A stretch of 64,000 nt of DNA, from assembly GCA_017541035.1 (NCBI GenBank), contig JAFXZW010000005.1, positions 33,065 to 97,064 of the forward strand, given 5' to 3'. The notes beneath the pieces are model-generated. The model was not told where the DNA came from. It was given only the letters and a program-made list of their open reading frames with translations, and ran no database searches. Position 1 is the stretch's first letter, and the number at the start of each line of letters is the position of its first letter. Shown piece by piece: positions 25,864 to 34,601 of this stretch. The stretch is from Eubacterium sp. GTDB taxonomy: Bacteria; Bacillota; Clostridia; Lachnospirales; Lachnospiraceae. Both the position numbers and the translations under genes were made by a program.

Positions 25864-26916
25864 TCAGAGTCCCATCTTCCGGAACAATTCAAGTACCTTA
25901 TCCATTTCCTCATCCGTTCCGATGGTGATCCTCAGATAATCGGATATACGCGGCTGGTCAAAATACCGGAAGTAGATTCCCGCCTCCCGGGCTGTTTCAA
26001 AGATTACCTTCGCCGGAACATTTTCATGAGATGCAAAAACGAAATTCGCTGACGAAGGGATCACGTGGAAATGATACTCTTCCGCTGCTTTCGTAAACCG
26101 TTCTCTCGTTGCCGTGATCTTCCCTATGGTTTCTCTGAAGTATGCCTCATCCTCCACGGAACGTGTTCCCCAGATAATGGAAGGACGGTTCAGCGTGTAG
26201 GAATTGTAGGAATATTTTACTGCCTGCATGGCTCCGATCAGCTCCGGTGAACCTATGGCATAGCCTATGCGCATTCCGGCCATGGACCGGGATTTGGAAA
26301 AGGTTCTTACCACCAGAAGGTTGGGAAAACTGTCCAGCAGTGAAAGGGCCGAACTGCCCTCGGGCGCAAAATCGATATAGGCCTCATCTACGATCACGAT
26401 GCATTCCGGATGTGCCTTAAGGAGTGCTTCCACATCACTTAACGGAAGGAGTCTCGCCGTCGGCGCATTGGGATTTGGGAAGACGATTCCTCCCTTCTCC
26501 CCCTCATAATCCGCGATCCGGATGCGGAAATCCTCATCCAGGGGAACGGTTTCCACAGGAATCCGAAAGAGCTCCGCCCATACCGGATAAAAGGAATAGC
26601 TGATATCAGGAAAGGCGATGGGAAGCTCGGAATTAAAAAAGGTGAGAAATGCCATTCCAAGCACATCATCACTTCCGACACCGACAAAGATCTGCTCCGC
26701 CTTTACCCCATGATATTCCGACAGGGAACGGACAAGATCCCCGATGGTGGGATCCGGGTATTTCCGCAGATCCTTCATTTCCACATCCTCAGAAAGCACC
26801 TTTGGGGACGGAGGATAGGGATTCTCATTGGTATTCAGTTTAATAATTCCATCCTTCTTCGGTTGCTCGCCGGGGGTATAAGGGGTAACCTTTCTAACAC
26901 AATCCTTCCAGTTCAT
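25864..26916 (-). CDS. hisC: Histidinol-phosphate aminotransferase
   Basis: PLP-dependent class I/II aminotransferase of histidine synthesis, sometimes also acting on aromatic amino acids. The 350-residue protein shows KLNTNENPYPPSPKV at the N-terminus, the PLP-contacting IVDEAYIDF, and the lysine in RTFSKSRSMAGMRIGYAIG. AAGGAG precedes the ATG. It starts only 3 bases after a zinc-ribbon membrane protein gene; no other his gene is nearby, so it may serve another amino acid. Confidence 0.93.
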   Translation of the reverse strand: MNWKDCVRKVTPYTPGEQPKKDGIIKLNTNENPYPPSPKVLSEDVEMKDLRKYPDPTIGDLVRSLSEYHGVKAEQIFVGVGSDDVLGMAFLTFFNSELPIAFPDISYSFYPVWAELFRIPVETVPLDEDFRIRIADYEGEKGGIVFPNPNAPTARLLPLSDVEALLKAHPECIVIVDEAYIDFAPEGSSALSLLDSFPNLLVVRTFSKSRSMAGMRIGYAIGSPELIGAMQAVKYSYNSYTLNRPSIIWGTRSVEDEAYFRETIGKITATRERFTKAAEEYHFHVIPSSANFVFASHENVPAKVIFETAREAGIYFRYFDQPRISDYLRITIGTDEEMDKVLELFRKMGL

Positions 26917-26919
26917 CCT

Positions 26920-27750
26920 TTACTCCTTCTTCATCACGATATCAAAGCCCTGCAGGGAATCATCCGCAAAGGAAATGGTCTGATCCCGCCGGTTATAGGT
27001 TCCTTCAATATATTTTCCGTTTGCGGAAATGTAGGTCTTGCTTCCGTCAAAGGTGACTTCCACTTCCTGGGTGTCTGTCTTCCCGCGGTAGGTTGCGGTA
27101 AGCACACCCTTATTTCCTTTCAGTTCCAGCTCCAGGCTGGTTCCGTCAAAGGCATAATCATCCCAGATATAGGTTCCGTTCTTCAGATGAAAAACACCCA
27201 TCAGGAACATCACAAAAAGAGCGATCAAAGCCATACCACCGATAACGCAGGCGATGATCGGTCCCCTTTTCTTCTTCCGCGCTGCTTTCCTATTCTCCTG
27301 CTCAGCCTTCTCCTGCCGGATCTGATGAATGCCGGCATAGGGATCATAATCGGATGCTTCCTGAAATCCCGGTGTCTGCTGAAACACAGGGGGGAATGAT
27401 CCCTGAGGAACGAAATGACCCTGAACGTCAGTTTTTTCTGCAGCCTGCGGCCTGGAGCTCTCCCGTTCCGAACCGGCTCCCCGGAATGCATCGCCGTAGG
27501 AAGTACTGCCCCCGGATACCGCGACGTAGGATTTACCATTCCCGGACACTTCTGCTCCGTAGGATTTACCCTCCCCGGACGCTTCTGCTCCGTAGGCTTT
27601 TCCATCCACGGACGCTGCTGCTCCGTAGGCTTTTCCATCCACGGACGCTGCTGCTCCATAGGAAATATTCTCCCCAGGGGCCGCCGCACCGCAGACCGGG
27701 CAGAAAGCTTCCCCTGAGGGTATTTCATTTCCGCAAATGATACATTTCAT
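26920..27750 (-). CDS. Zinc-ribbon single-pass membrane protein with 11-residue repeats
   Basis: A 276-residue protein. Residues 3-20 form a zinc ribbon (CIICG, 12 residues, CPVCG). Four 11-residue repeats (consensus YGAAASVDGKA, residues 31-74) and a Gln/Pro-rich linker follow, then one membrane helix near 166-189, then a beta-rich extracytoplasmic domain ending SFADDSLQGFDIVMKKE. The same ribbon-linker-helix-beta plan recurs at 28101-28763. GGAGG precedes the ATG. Function unknown; sensing or envelope assembly is speculation. Confidence 0.7.
   Translation of the reverse strand: MKCIICGNEIPSGEAFCPVCGAAAPGENISYGAAASVDGKAYGAAASVDGKAYGAEASGEGKSYGAEVSGNGKSYVAVSGGSTSYGDAFRGAGSERESSRPQAAEKTDVQGHFVPQGSFPPVFQQTPGFQEASDYDPYAGIHQIRQEKAEQENRKAARKKKRGPIIACVIGGMALIALFVMFLMGVFHLKNGTYIWDDYAFDGTSLELELKGNKGVLTATYRGKTDTQEVEVTFDGSKTYISANGKYIEGTYNRRDQTISFADDSLQGFDIVMKKE
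27529..27660 (-). repeat. Four 33-base tandem repeats
   Basis: In-frame 33-base units encode the 11-residue repeats of the zinc-ribbon protein. The two at the right end are almost identical at the DNA level; the others have diverged at a few codons. Confidence 0.9.
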
Positions 27751-27802
27751 AAATGTGATTCCTCCGAATCGAATGCATACAGCAAACCATGTCCTTCAGC
27801 TA

Positions 27803-27845
27803 TAAAGCAAGCCGCCTTCCGATCCACTGGGAATAAGAAGGCGGC
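27803..27845 (-). terminator. Terminator after the small helical gene
   Basis: Minus-strand GCCGCCTTC and GAAGGCGGC form a perfect 9 bp stem around a 17-base loop, followed by TTGCTTTAT. It ends the zinc-ribbon/small-protein unit. Confidence 0.75.
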
Positions 27846-27856
27846 AACCGTTCTGC

Positions 27857-28075
27857 TTAGAACAGATTCTTCAGCTTTTCTACACCATCTGAAAGTGCAT
27901 CGCCTGTCAGCTTTGCCTTTACACCGGCTACAACGTTATTGATCATGTCATCCGGAAGATCCACACCGATGATTCCCTCAACTGCCTGTGTGGGATTCTC
28001 ATCGAATTTCTGCTTCAGATCCTTGTCATTTTTGATCTTGTCAACAATCTCGGTAACTTTTCCCTTGATGTCCAT
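27857..28075 (-). CDS. Small acidic helical protein, unknown
   Basis: A 72-residue protein with no membrane segment: KGKVTEIVDKIKNDKDLKQ, then FDENPTQAVEGIIGVDLPDD, and a helical C-terminus ending EKLKNLF. It looks like a small two- to three-helix soluble protein. The ATG at 28075 is preferred; a longer frame overlaps the preceding zinc-ribbon gene. Its ribosome site is only GGAAG at long spacing. Family not recognised. It is cotranscribed with the zinc-ribbon gene. Confidence 0.6.
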   Translation of the reverse strand: MDIKGKVTEIVDKIKNDKDLKQKFDENPTQAVEGIIGVDLPDDMINNVVAGVKAKLTGDALSDGVEKLKNLF

Positions 28076-28100
28076 TTTTTGTTTTTCTTCCTTTCTTTCC

Positions 28101-28763
28101 TTATTTTTTCTTAAATACCATTCCCGAGCCATCAATGCTGACAGAAATGGAATTGTCGCTGCTGTTGTAAGTACCGGAAATGGATTCTCCATTCTTGGTC
28201 AATGTCACATTATCACCATCAAACTTGACCTCACATTCGGCCTTCTCTTCGTTGCCCATGAAATCCAGATACAGGACACCCTTCTCACCATTTATCTCAA
28301 GATACATGGAAGAAAGATCAACACCGTAAGCCTTCAGTGTATCCGCATCCATGGTCATACCGCCGGAAGTAAGGCTCTGCAGATAATACTTCCCGTCCTT
28401 TCCTCCGCCGCCGCCGAACACACCCAGTGCAAAGCATACGATCAGTCCGCCGATCACAAATACGGCCGCAATGATACCGATGATAAGACCGGTATGGCTC
28501 TTCTTCTGCACGGGAGCTGCCACAGGCTGCTGTACAGCAAAGGGGTCAAATCCTTCCGGTCCATATCCCTGCTGCATGCCCTGAGGCTGCATTCCCTGAG
28601 GCTGCTGCATGGCACCAAAGGGGTTTGACGGTTCGGCATTTCCACCTACCATACTGTACGGATTACCCTGCTGTCCCTGAACAGGAACCGGAGCAGGCGA
28701 TCCGCATACCGGACAGTTACTTGCGCCCTCGGGGATCTCCCCACCACAAATGTTACAAATCAT
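28101..28763 (-). CDS. Zinc-ribbon single-pass membrane protein (paralogue)
   Basis: A 220-residue protein with an N-terminal zinc ribbon (CNICG, 12 residues, CPVCG), a Gln/Met/Pro-rich linker (about 26-85), a membrane helix (about 91-115), a GGGGGK joint and a beta-rich C-terminal domain with GEKGVLYLDFMG and GESISGTYNSSDNSI. It parallels the 26920-27750 protein in order and ending, so the two are likely paralogues. AAAGGAGG precedes the ATG. Confidence 0.7.
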   Translation of the reverse strand: MICNICGGEIPEGASNCPVCGSPAPVPVQGQQGNPYSMVGGNAEPSNPFGAMQQPQGMQPQGMQQGYGPEGFDPFAVQQPVAAPVQKKSHTGLIIGIIAAVFVIGGLIVCFALGVFGGGGGKDGKYYLQSLTSGGMTMDADTLKAYGVDLSSMYLEINGEKGVLYLDFMGNEEKAECEVKFDGDNVTLTKNGESISGTYNSSDNSISVSIDGSGMVFKKK

Positions 28764-28844
28764 CTCCTTACCCTCCTTTATGTTGTTCGATTCCCGTGAG
28801 ATTATTCCTAAGCTCTTCGTCCTGAATCCGGGAAAGCTTCACAC

Positions 28845-28873
28845 ATAAAATCACTATATCATAAATCTGTCAA
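28845..28873 (-). promoter_or_regulatory. Candidate promoter of the zinc-ribbon gene
   Basis: Minus-strand TTGACA (28868-28873), 17-base spacer, TTTTAT (28845-28850). A TATAGT with upstream TG at 28853-28858 is an alternative extended -10. Confidence 0.6.
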
Positions 28874-28907
28874 AAAAACACCAATAATTTAAGAAAAGCA
28901 AATATTA

Positions 28908-29600
28908 TCACAGGAAATGCTGGAAAAGCATGGCTCCCAGCACCGTCAGAAGTCCGGATACCACAATGGAGAGACTGCTCATGGCGCCTTCCACTTCTCC
29001 GATCTCCAATGCCCTTGCGGTTCCCATGGCATGGGACGAGGAGCCGATGGCGATCCCCACTGCCACGGGGTCCTGGATCCTGACCAGCTTGCAGAAGGCC
29101 TCCGCAAAGATATTTCCAATGATACCGGTAATGATGATGATTGCTACCGTGATCGACACATAGCCTCCCATTTCTCCGGATACATCCATGCCGATAGCCG
29201 TGGTGATGGATTTGGGAAGCATGGTGACGTAGGATGCATGATCCAGCCTGAACAGGAGCGCAAAGCCCAGAACTCCCAGCATGCTTGCCATGACGCCGGA
29301 AAGCATACCCAGCAAAAGGGCCTTCCAGTTCCTCTTCAACAGCTCGAACTGCTCGTAGAGCGGAATGGCCAGGCTGACCGTGGCCGGTGTGAGAAGGTAG
29401 CTCAGATATTTCGCACTGGCGGAATAATCCGCATAATCGATCTTAAAGCAAAGCAGGAAAAGGATCGTAAGGGTGATGGCAATGAGCAGAGGGTTAAAGA
29501 TTGCCAGCTTCAGCTTTTTTTTCAGAAACAGGCCGATGGCATATGATATAAGGCTGATGAAAACTCCGAAGAACAGAGAGTGCTGAATGAATTCCTTCAT
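28908..29600 (-). CDS. lrgB: LrgB-family membrane protein
   Basis: A 230-residue protein with about eight hydrophobic segments and the family's KSITTAIGMDVSGEMGGY and GIAIGSSSHAMGTARALEIG motifs. LrgAB/CidAB proteins are linked to murein hydrolase control and, more recently, pyruvate or overflow-metabolite transport. The ATG at 29600 overlaps the lrgA stop (ATGA); the longer open frame runs into lrgA. Third gene of mutY-lrgA-lrgB. Confidence 0.92.
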   Translation of the reverse strand: MKEFIQHSLFFGVFISLISYAIGLFLKKKLKLAIFNPLLIAITLTILFLLCFKIDYADYSASAKYLSYLLTPATVSLAIPLYEQFELLKRNWKALLLGMLSGVMASMLGVLGFALLFRLDHASYVTMLPKSITTAIGMDVSGEMGGYVSITVAIIIITGIIGNIFAEAFCKLVRIQDPVAVGIAIGSSSHAMGTARALEIGEVEGAMSSLSIVVSGLLTVLGAMLFQHFL

Positions 29601-29986
29601 GCCTTCACCTCCTCCCCATTCGGGCCGGACCCCTTCTTCCTTCTTCCCAGACGCATGACAGCCTGCGTAACATGGCCGGAGACAAGCATAACAAGAAATG
29701 TCGTACATACCGTGATCACGGCATAGCTGACCCAGCTTGCCTTTAAAATACTCCAGGATTCCAGGAGGCCAACCGCAGCCGGAATAAACATCACCGGCAT
29801 GATCTCGATCAGAAACTTTCCCGTCTCCTTCACTGCGGAAAGAGGCAGAAGCTTCGTTTCCAGAAGCGTGAACAGGATCAGAATACCGTAAATGCTGGCA
29901 GGTATGGGAAGCGGGATCAGATGATACAGTGTTTCTCCCGCAAAGGAGATGGCGAGTATGATCAAAAACTGTTTTAAATATTTCAT
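29597..29986 (-). CDS. lrgA: LrgA/CidA holin-like membrane protein
   Basis: A 129-residue protein with four hydrophobic segments and family motifs LPIPASIYGILILFTLL and EIMPVMFIPAAVGLLES. It is expected to act with LrgB in the membrane. GGAGGAG precedes the ATG, which overlaps the mutY stop by four bases, so it is coupled to mutY translation. No LytSR regulator lies nearby. Confidence 0.92.
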   Translation of the reverse strand: MKYLKQFLIILAISFAGETLYHLIPLPIPASIYGILILFTLLETKLLPLSAVKETGKFLIEIMPVMFIPAAVGLLESWSILKASWVSYAVITVCTTFLVMLVSGHVTQAVMRLGRRKKGSGPNGEEVKA

Positions 29987-31071
29987 TTCTTCTCCTCCGT
30001 CAGCTTCCGAAGCATGTCGAGAAATGGCCTGAAGGCCGAGGGAAGTGCATAATCCTTCTCCAGTGCGGATACCTCCGTCCAGATAAGATCACCCACCTCC
30101 GAAAGATGCCCGGGGCACTTTTCTACTTTCAAATAGATTCCCTGATTCAACCATTTGATATGACTGAATACGTGAGTTGCGGGATGCTCCATCACAGGCG
30201 TGATCTGACCCATCCCCTGTCCGTCCAGTTTTTTCAGAATATCCCTGATTTCCGTATGACCGGAAAGATTCGGGAATTCCCAGAGCCCCGCCAGGAGCCC
30301 GCTGTCTCCTCTTTTATGAAGTGCCACCCGGACATCTGATTCTTCCGACATCAGGATCAGCACCGTCCTTTCTTCCTCCCGCGGAGGCGTCTTCGCCTTT
30401 CTTTTGGGAAAGTCCGTCTCCCGGCCTTCCTGATGTGCCAGGCATTTCTTCTGAAGCGGGCATTCCCCGCAAAGCGGTTTCCGGTTCGGTCCGCAAACCA
30501 CGGCTCCCAGTTCCATCAGACTCTGCGTCAAAAGCCCTCTCTCCTCCGGAATGCTTTTTTCATAAATCTTCGCCAGTTCATCAGAAATGTGTTTTTTCGT
30601 CTCTGCATCATCAATACAGGACGGATCCGCCGTGAACCGGGTCATGACCCGAAGTACATTTCCATCCACTGCCGGAGTCGGAAGGCCGAAGCAGATAGAC
30701 CCGATAGCACCGGCCGTATAAGGCCCGATCCCGGATAGTCCCAGGATCTCCTCTCGAGTTTCCGGAAAATGTCCGTCATGCCTCGTCATGATCTCCCTGG
30801 CAGCTTTCTTCAGATTCCGCGCCCTGCTATAATAACCGAGTCCCTCCCACAGCTTCATCAGCCGTTCATCCGGAACCTCCGACAACGCCGCCTCATCCGG
30901 AAGTTCACGGATAAACCGGAGATAGTAATCCGTCACCACCGCTGCCCGGGTCTGCTGCAGCATGATCTCGGATATCCAGATGTGATACGGTTTTTTATCA
31001 CTGCGCCAGGGTAGATTTCTTTTATGCAAATGATACCACTGAAGTAAACCTTTCACGGTTTTTTTATCCAT
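29983..31071 (-). CDS. mutY: A/G-specific adenine glycosylase MutY
   Basis: Removes adenine mispaired with 8-oxoguanine. The 362-residue protein has the catalytic Glu in SEIMLQQTR, helix-hairpin-helix LSGIGPYTAGAI, catalytic Asp in AVDGNVLRVMTR, the [4Fe-4S] loop CGPNRKPLCGECPLQKKC, and a C-terminal NUDIX-like domain (about 230-350) that recognises 8-oxoG. GGAGG precedes the ATG. It is divergent from carB. Confidence 0.96.
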   Translation of the reverse strand: MDKKTVKGLLQWYHLHKRNLPWRSDKKPYHIWISEIMLQQTRAAVVTDYYLRFIRELPDEAALSEVPDERLMKLWEGLGYYSRARNLKKAAREIMTRHDGHFPETREEILGLSGIGPYTAGAIGSICFGLPTPAVDGNVLRVMTRFTADPSCIDDAETKKHISDELAKIYEKSIPEERGLLTQSLMELGAVVCGPNRKPLCGECPLQKKCLAHQEGRETDFPKRKAKTPPREEERTVLILMSEESDVRVALHKRGDSGLLAGLWEFPNLSGHTEIRDILKKLDGQGMGQITPVMEHPATHVFSHIKWLNQGIYLKVEKCPGHLSEVGDLIWTEVSALEKDYALPSAFRPFLDMLRKLTEEKK

Positions 31072-31105
31072 ACTGCCTCCGCACTCCGTCTTTTTTACCC
31101 AATTA

Positions 31106-31114
31106 ACTATATCA
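31106..31114 (-). promoter_or_regulatory. Extended -10 promoter of mutY
   Basis: Minus-strand TGATATAGT (extended TG plus TATAGT at 31106-31111) 35 bases before the mutY ATG. No convincing -35. Confidence 0.55.
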
Positions 31115-31212
31115 TAATTGTCATTATTCAGCTACCCGGAAAACACGATAGAAATATTTCCGGAACGCTTCCCACTTTTTTTTATTTTACACTACATATT
31201 TTCCCTCCGGCA

Positions 31213-31221
31213 TGTTATAAT
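31213..31221 (+). promoter_or_regulatory. Extended -10 promoter of carB
   Basis: TGTTATAAT, a perfect TATAAT (31216-31221) with TG, and no strong -35. The leader then has GTCCGCCCGGCGGAC (31235-31249), a perfect 7 bp hairpin, before the GGAGG site of carB. Confidence 0.6.
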
Positions 31222-31283
31222 AGCCCGATGGATGCGTCCGCCCGGCGGACACTATTTAGAAGAAAGATTTGGAGGATATGTAA

Positions 31284-34200
31284 ATGGCGCAAAGAACAGA
31301 TATCCACAAGGTGCTGATCATCGGATCAGGCCCGATCGTAATCGGACAGGCCTGTGAATTCGACTACTCCGGTACGCAGGCCTGCAAGGCTCTCCGCAGT
31401 TTGGGGTATGAGATCGTACTGGTTAATTCCAACCCTGCAACGATTATGACAGATCCGGAAATGGCAGATGTCACATACATCGAACCACTGAATGTAAAAA
31501 GACTGGAGGCGATCATCGCCAAAGAACGTCCTGATGCTCTCCTTCCGAATTTGGGCGGACAGTCAGGCCTCAACCTCTGCTCCGAACTGGCTCAGGCAGG
31601 CATACTCGAAAAATACAACGTCAAGGTTATCGGCGTTCAGGTCGATGCCATTGAACGCGGCGAAGATCGTATCGAATTCAAGAACACCATGAATTCTCTG
31701 GGCATAGAGGTTGCCCGCTCCGAAGTTGCCTACTCCGTTGAGGAAGCTCTGAAGATTGCCGACGAACTGGGATATCCGGTGGTTCTTCGACCCGCCTACA
31801 CCATGGGCGGTGCCGGCGGCGGACTTGTATATAACCGCGACGAGCTGCAGACTGTCTGCGCCCGCGGTCTGAAGGCTTCTCTTGTAGGACAGGTACTTGT
31901 AGAAGAATCCGTTACCGGCTGGGAAGAGCTTGAGCTGGAGGTTGTCCGTGACAAGGATAACAATATGATCACCGTTTGCTTTATTGAAAATGTGGATCCC
32001 ATGGGCATTCACACAGGTGATTCCTTCTGTACCGCTCCTATGCTGACCATTTCCGAGGATGTTCAGAAACGTCTGCAGGAGCAGGCTTATAAGATCGTGG
32101 AATCCATTCAGGTAATCGGCGGAACGAATGTACAGTTTGCCCATGATCCGAAGACAGACCGTATCATCGTCATCGAGATCAATCCACGTACCTCCCGTTC
32201 TTCCGCTCTGGCCAGCAAGGCCACCGGTTTCCCCATTGCCCTTGTTTCGGCAAAGCTGGCCTCCGGACTGACCCTTGCCGACATCCCCTGCGGAAAATAC
32301 GGAACACTTGACAAATACAAGCCGGACGGTGATTATGTCGTTGTGAAATTTGCACGCTGGGCCTTTGAGAAATTCAAGGGCGTTGAGGATAAACTGGGTA
32401 CTCAGATGCGCGCTGTGGGCGAGGTAATGTCCATCGGTAAGAATTATAAGGAAGCCTTCCAGAAGGCAGTCCGTTCTCTGGAAAAAGGTCGCTACGGTCT
32501 GGGGCATGTAAAGAATTTCTATGATCTCTCCAAGGAGGAGCTGCTGCAGCAGCTGATCACGGCTTCCAGCGAACGTCATTTTATGATGTACGAAGCGATC
32601 CGTAAGGGCGCTACGGTTGATGAGCTCTTTGAGCTGACTCATGTAAAGCGTTACTTTATTGAGCAGATGAAGGAACTTGTTGAGGAAGAGGAAGCTCTTG
32701 TATCCCGGTTCAAGGGGCGTGTACCCTCTGACGATGCTCTGACACAGGCTAAGAAGGATGGTTTCTCCGACAAATATCTGTCTGAGATCCTTGGCATCTC
32801 CGAGGATTCCATTCGCAACCGTCGTGAGGCAATCGGCGTTGTGGAAGCATGGGATTATGTACATGTCAGCGGTACAGAGGACAGCTCCTACTTCTATTCC
32901 ACCTACTGTGCTCCCGACAATAACCCCATCAGGGAGGAGCGCCCGAAGATCATGATCCTCGGCGGCGGCCCCAACCGGATCGGTCAGGGTATCGAGTTCG
33001 ACTACTGTTGTGTACACGCTGCCCAGTCCCTGAAGAAGCTCGGCTTCGAGACCATCATCGTAAACTGCAATCCCGAGACCGTATCCACAGACTACGATAC
33101 CTCGGATAAGCTGTATTTTGAGCCACTGACTCTGGAGGATGTTCTCTCCATTTACAAGAAGGAAAAGCCGGTAGGCGTTATCGCACAGTTCGGTGGTCAG
33201 ACACCGCTTAATCTTGCGGCGGATCTCGAGCGTAACGGCGTGAAGATTCTGGGTACCTCTCCTGCTGTCATCGATCTGGCAGAGGACCGTGACCAGTTCC
33301 GCGCCATCATGGATAAACTCGGAATCCCGATGCCTGAGGCCGGTATGGCAACCACCGTTGCGGAAGCCATCGACGTGGCACGCCGCATCGGATATCCGGT
33401 TATGGTTCGTCCTTCCTATGTACTGGGCGGACGCGGGATGGAAGTCGTTTATGATGATGAAAGCATGATCGGTTACATGCAGGCTGCTGTCGGCGTAACT
33501 CCCGACCGTCCCATCCTGATCGACCGGTTTCTGCACCATGCGCTGGAGTGTGAAGCGGATGCCATTGCAGACGGAACCCACGCTTATGTTCCGGCCGTTA
33601 TGGAGCATATCGAGCTGGCCGGCATTCATTCCGGAGACTCTGCCTGCATCCTTCCCTCGAAGCACATTTCCGAGGAGAATCTGAAAACCATCAAGGAATA
33701 TACCAGAAAGATTGCCGAACAGATGCATGTGGTCGGTCTGATGAATATGCAGTATGCGATTGAGGACGGAAAGGTCTTCGTGCTGGAGGCAAATCCCCGC
33801 GCATCCCGTACCGTTCCGCTTGTGTCCAAGGTCTGCGGCATCCGAATGGTACCGATCGCAACAGAGATCATCACCGGCGAGCTGACCGGAAAGCCCTCTC
33901 CCATTCCGGAAATGAAGGAACGAAAGATTCCCTATTACGGTGTGAAGGAGGCAGTATTCCCCTTCAATATGTTCCCCGAGGTAGATCCGATCCTCGGGCC
34001 GGAAATGCGTTCCACCGGAGAGGTTCTGGGCATATCCCTTTCTGCCGGCGGTGCCTACTTTAAGGCAGAAGAAGCTGCCAAGGCTACGCTTCCTCTTAAG
34101 GGCACGGTACTGATCTCCGTGAACAGTCAGGAGCGTCCCGAAGCACCTGCTGTTGCCAAGCTGCTTTATGATAACGGCTTCCGTATCCTTGCCACCGGCA

Positions 34201-34511
34201 AAACCTGTGATACCATCAATGCTGCCGGTATTCCTGCCGAGAAGGTAAAGAAGCTTTATGAAGGGCGTCCGAACATACTGGATCTCATTGCTAACGGCGA
34301 GATCGATCTGATCATCAACTCTCCCATCGGGAAGGCCAGTGTCCATGATGACAGCTACATCAGAAAAGCTGCGATCAAATCCAAGATTCCCTACATCACC
34401 ACCATCGTAGCAGGTAAGGCTGCGGCAGAGGGAATCGATCATATGCTGAGAAGACATATGGGTAATATCCATTCCCTGCAGGAGTGGCATCAGATCATCG
34501 AAGAAGCATAA
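31284..34511 (+). CDS. carB: Carbamoyl-phosphate synthase large subunit
   Basis: Makes carbamoyl phosphate for pyrimidine and arginine synthesis, using ammonia from the small subunit. The 1075-residue protein is full length with two homologous ATP-grasp halves (HKVLIIGSGPIVIGQACEFD at the start; KIMILGGGPNRIGQGIEFD near 550) and a C-terminal MGS-like allosteric domain (from about 935). GGAGG precedes the ATG. carA is not adjacent, which is less usual; the gene stands alone between a promoter and a strong terminator. Confidence 0.98.
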   Translation: MAQRTDIHKVLIIGSGPIVIGQACEFDYSGTQACKALRSLGYEIVLVNSNPATIMTDPEMADVTYIEPLNVKRLEAIIAKERPDALLPNLGGQSGLNLCSELAQAGILEKYNVKVIGVQVDAIERGEDRIEFKNTMNSLGIEVARSEVAYSVEEALKIADELGYPVVLRPAYTMGGAGGGLVYNRDELQTVCARGLKASLVGQVLVEESVTGWEELELEVVRDKDNNMITVCFIENVDPMGIHTGDSFCTAPMLTISEDVQKRLQEQAYKIVESIQVIGGTNVQFAHDPKTDRIIVIEINPRTSRSSALASKATGFPIALVSAKLASGLTLADIPCGKYGTLDKYKPDGDYVVVKFARWAFEKFKGVEDKLGTQMRAVGEVMSIGKNYKEAFQKAVRSLEKGRYGLGHVKNFYDLSKEELLQQLITASSERHFMMYEAIRKGATVDELFELTHVKRYFIEQMKELVEEEEALVSRFKGRVPSDDALTQAKKDGFSDKYLSEILGISEDSIRNRREAIGVVEAWDYVHVSGTEDSSYFYSTYCAPDNNPIREERPKIMILGGGPNRIGQGIEFDYCCVHAAQSLKKLGFETIIVNCNPETVSTDYDTSDKLYFEPLTLEDVLSIYKKEKPVGVIAQFGGQTPLNLAADLERNGVKILGTSPAVIDLAEDRDQFRAIMDKLGIPMPEAGMATTVAEAIDVARRIGYPVMVRPSYVLGGRGMEVVYDDESMIGYMQAAVGVTPDRPILIDRFLHHALECEADAIADGTHAYVPAVMEHIELAGIHSGDSACILPSKHISEENLKTIKEYTRKIAEQMHVVGLMNMQYAIEDGKVFVLEANPRASRTVPLVSKVCGIRMVPIATEIITGELTGKPSPIPEMKERKIPYYGVKEAVFPFNMFPEVDPILGPEMRSTGEVLGISLSAGGAYFKAEEAAKATLPLKGTVLISVNSQERPEAPAVAKLLYDNGFRILATGKTCDTINAAGIPAEKVKKLYEGRPNILDLIANGEIDLIINSPIGKASVHDDSYIRKAAIKSKIPYITTIVAGKAAAEGIDHMLRRHMGNIHSLQEWHQIIEEA

Positions 34512-34539
34512 GATAGTCCATCACATTTTACAAAAGTAA

Positions 34540-34577
34540 GACCCGGCCGGAGAACTTCTCTCCGGCCGGGCTTTTTA
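34540..34577. terminator. Terminator shared by carB and the clostripain gene
   Basis: CCCGGCCGGAGA, ACTTC loop, TCTCCGGCCGGG, then CTTTTTATT on the plus strand. A perfect 12 bp stem 28 bases past carB. It lies between converging genes; the plus-strand U-tract is the stronger one. Confidence 0.92.
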
Positions 34578-34601
34578 TTATCTGTGATTCACTTACATTT
34601 T

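Noticed and set aside
31563-34490. 975-codon open frame on the minus strand
   Set aside because: It is antisense to the well-conserved carB; the open frame is a by-product of carB codon use, with no recognisable protein and no ribosome site.
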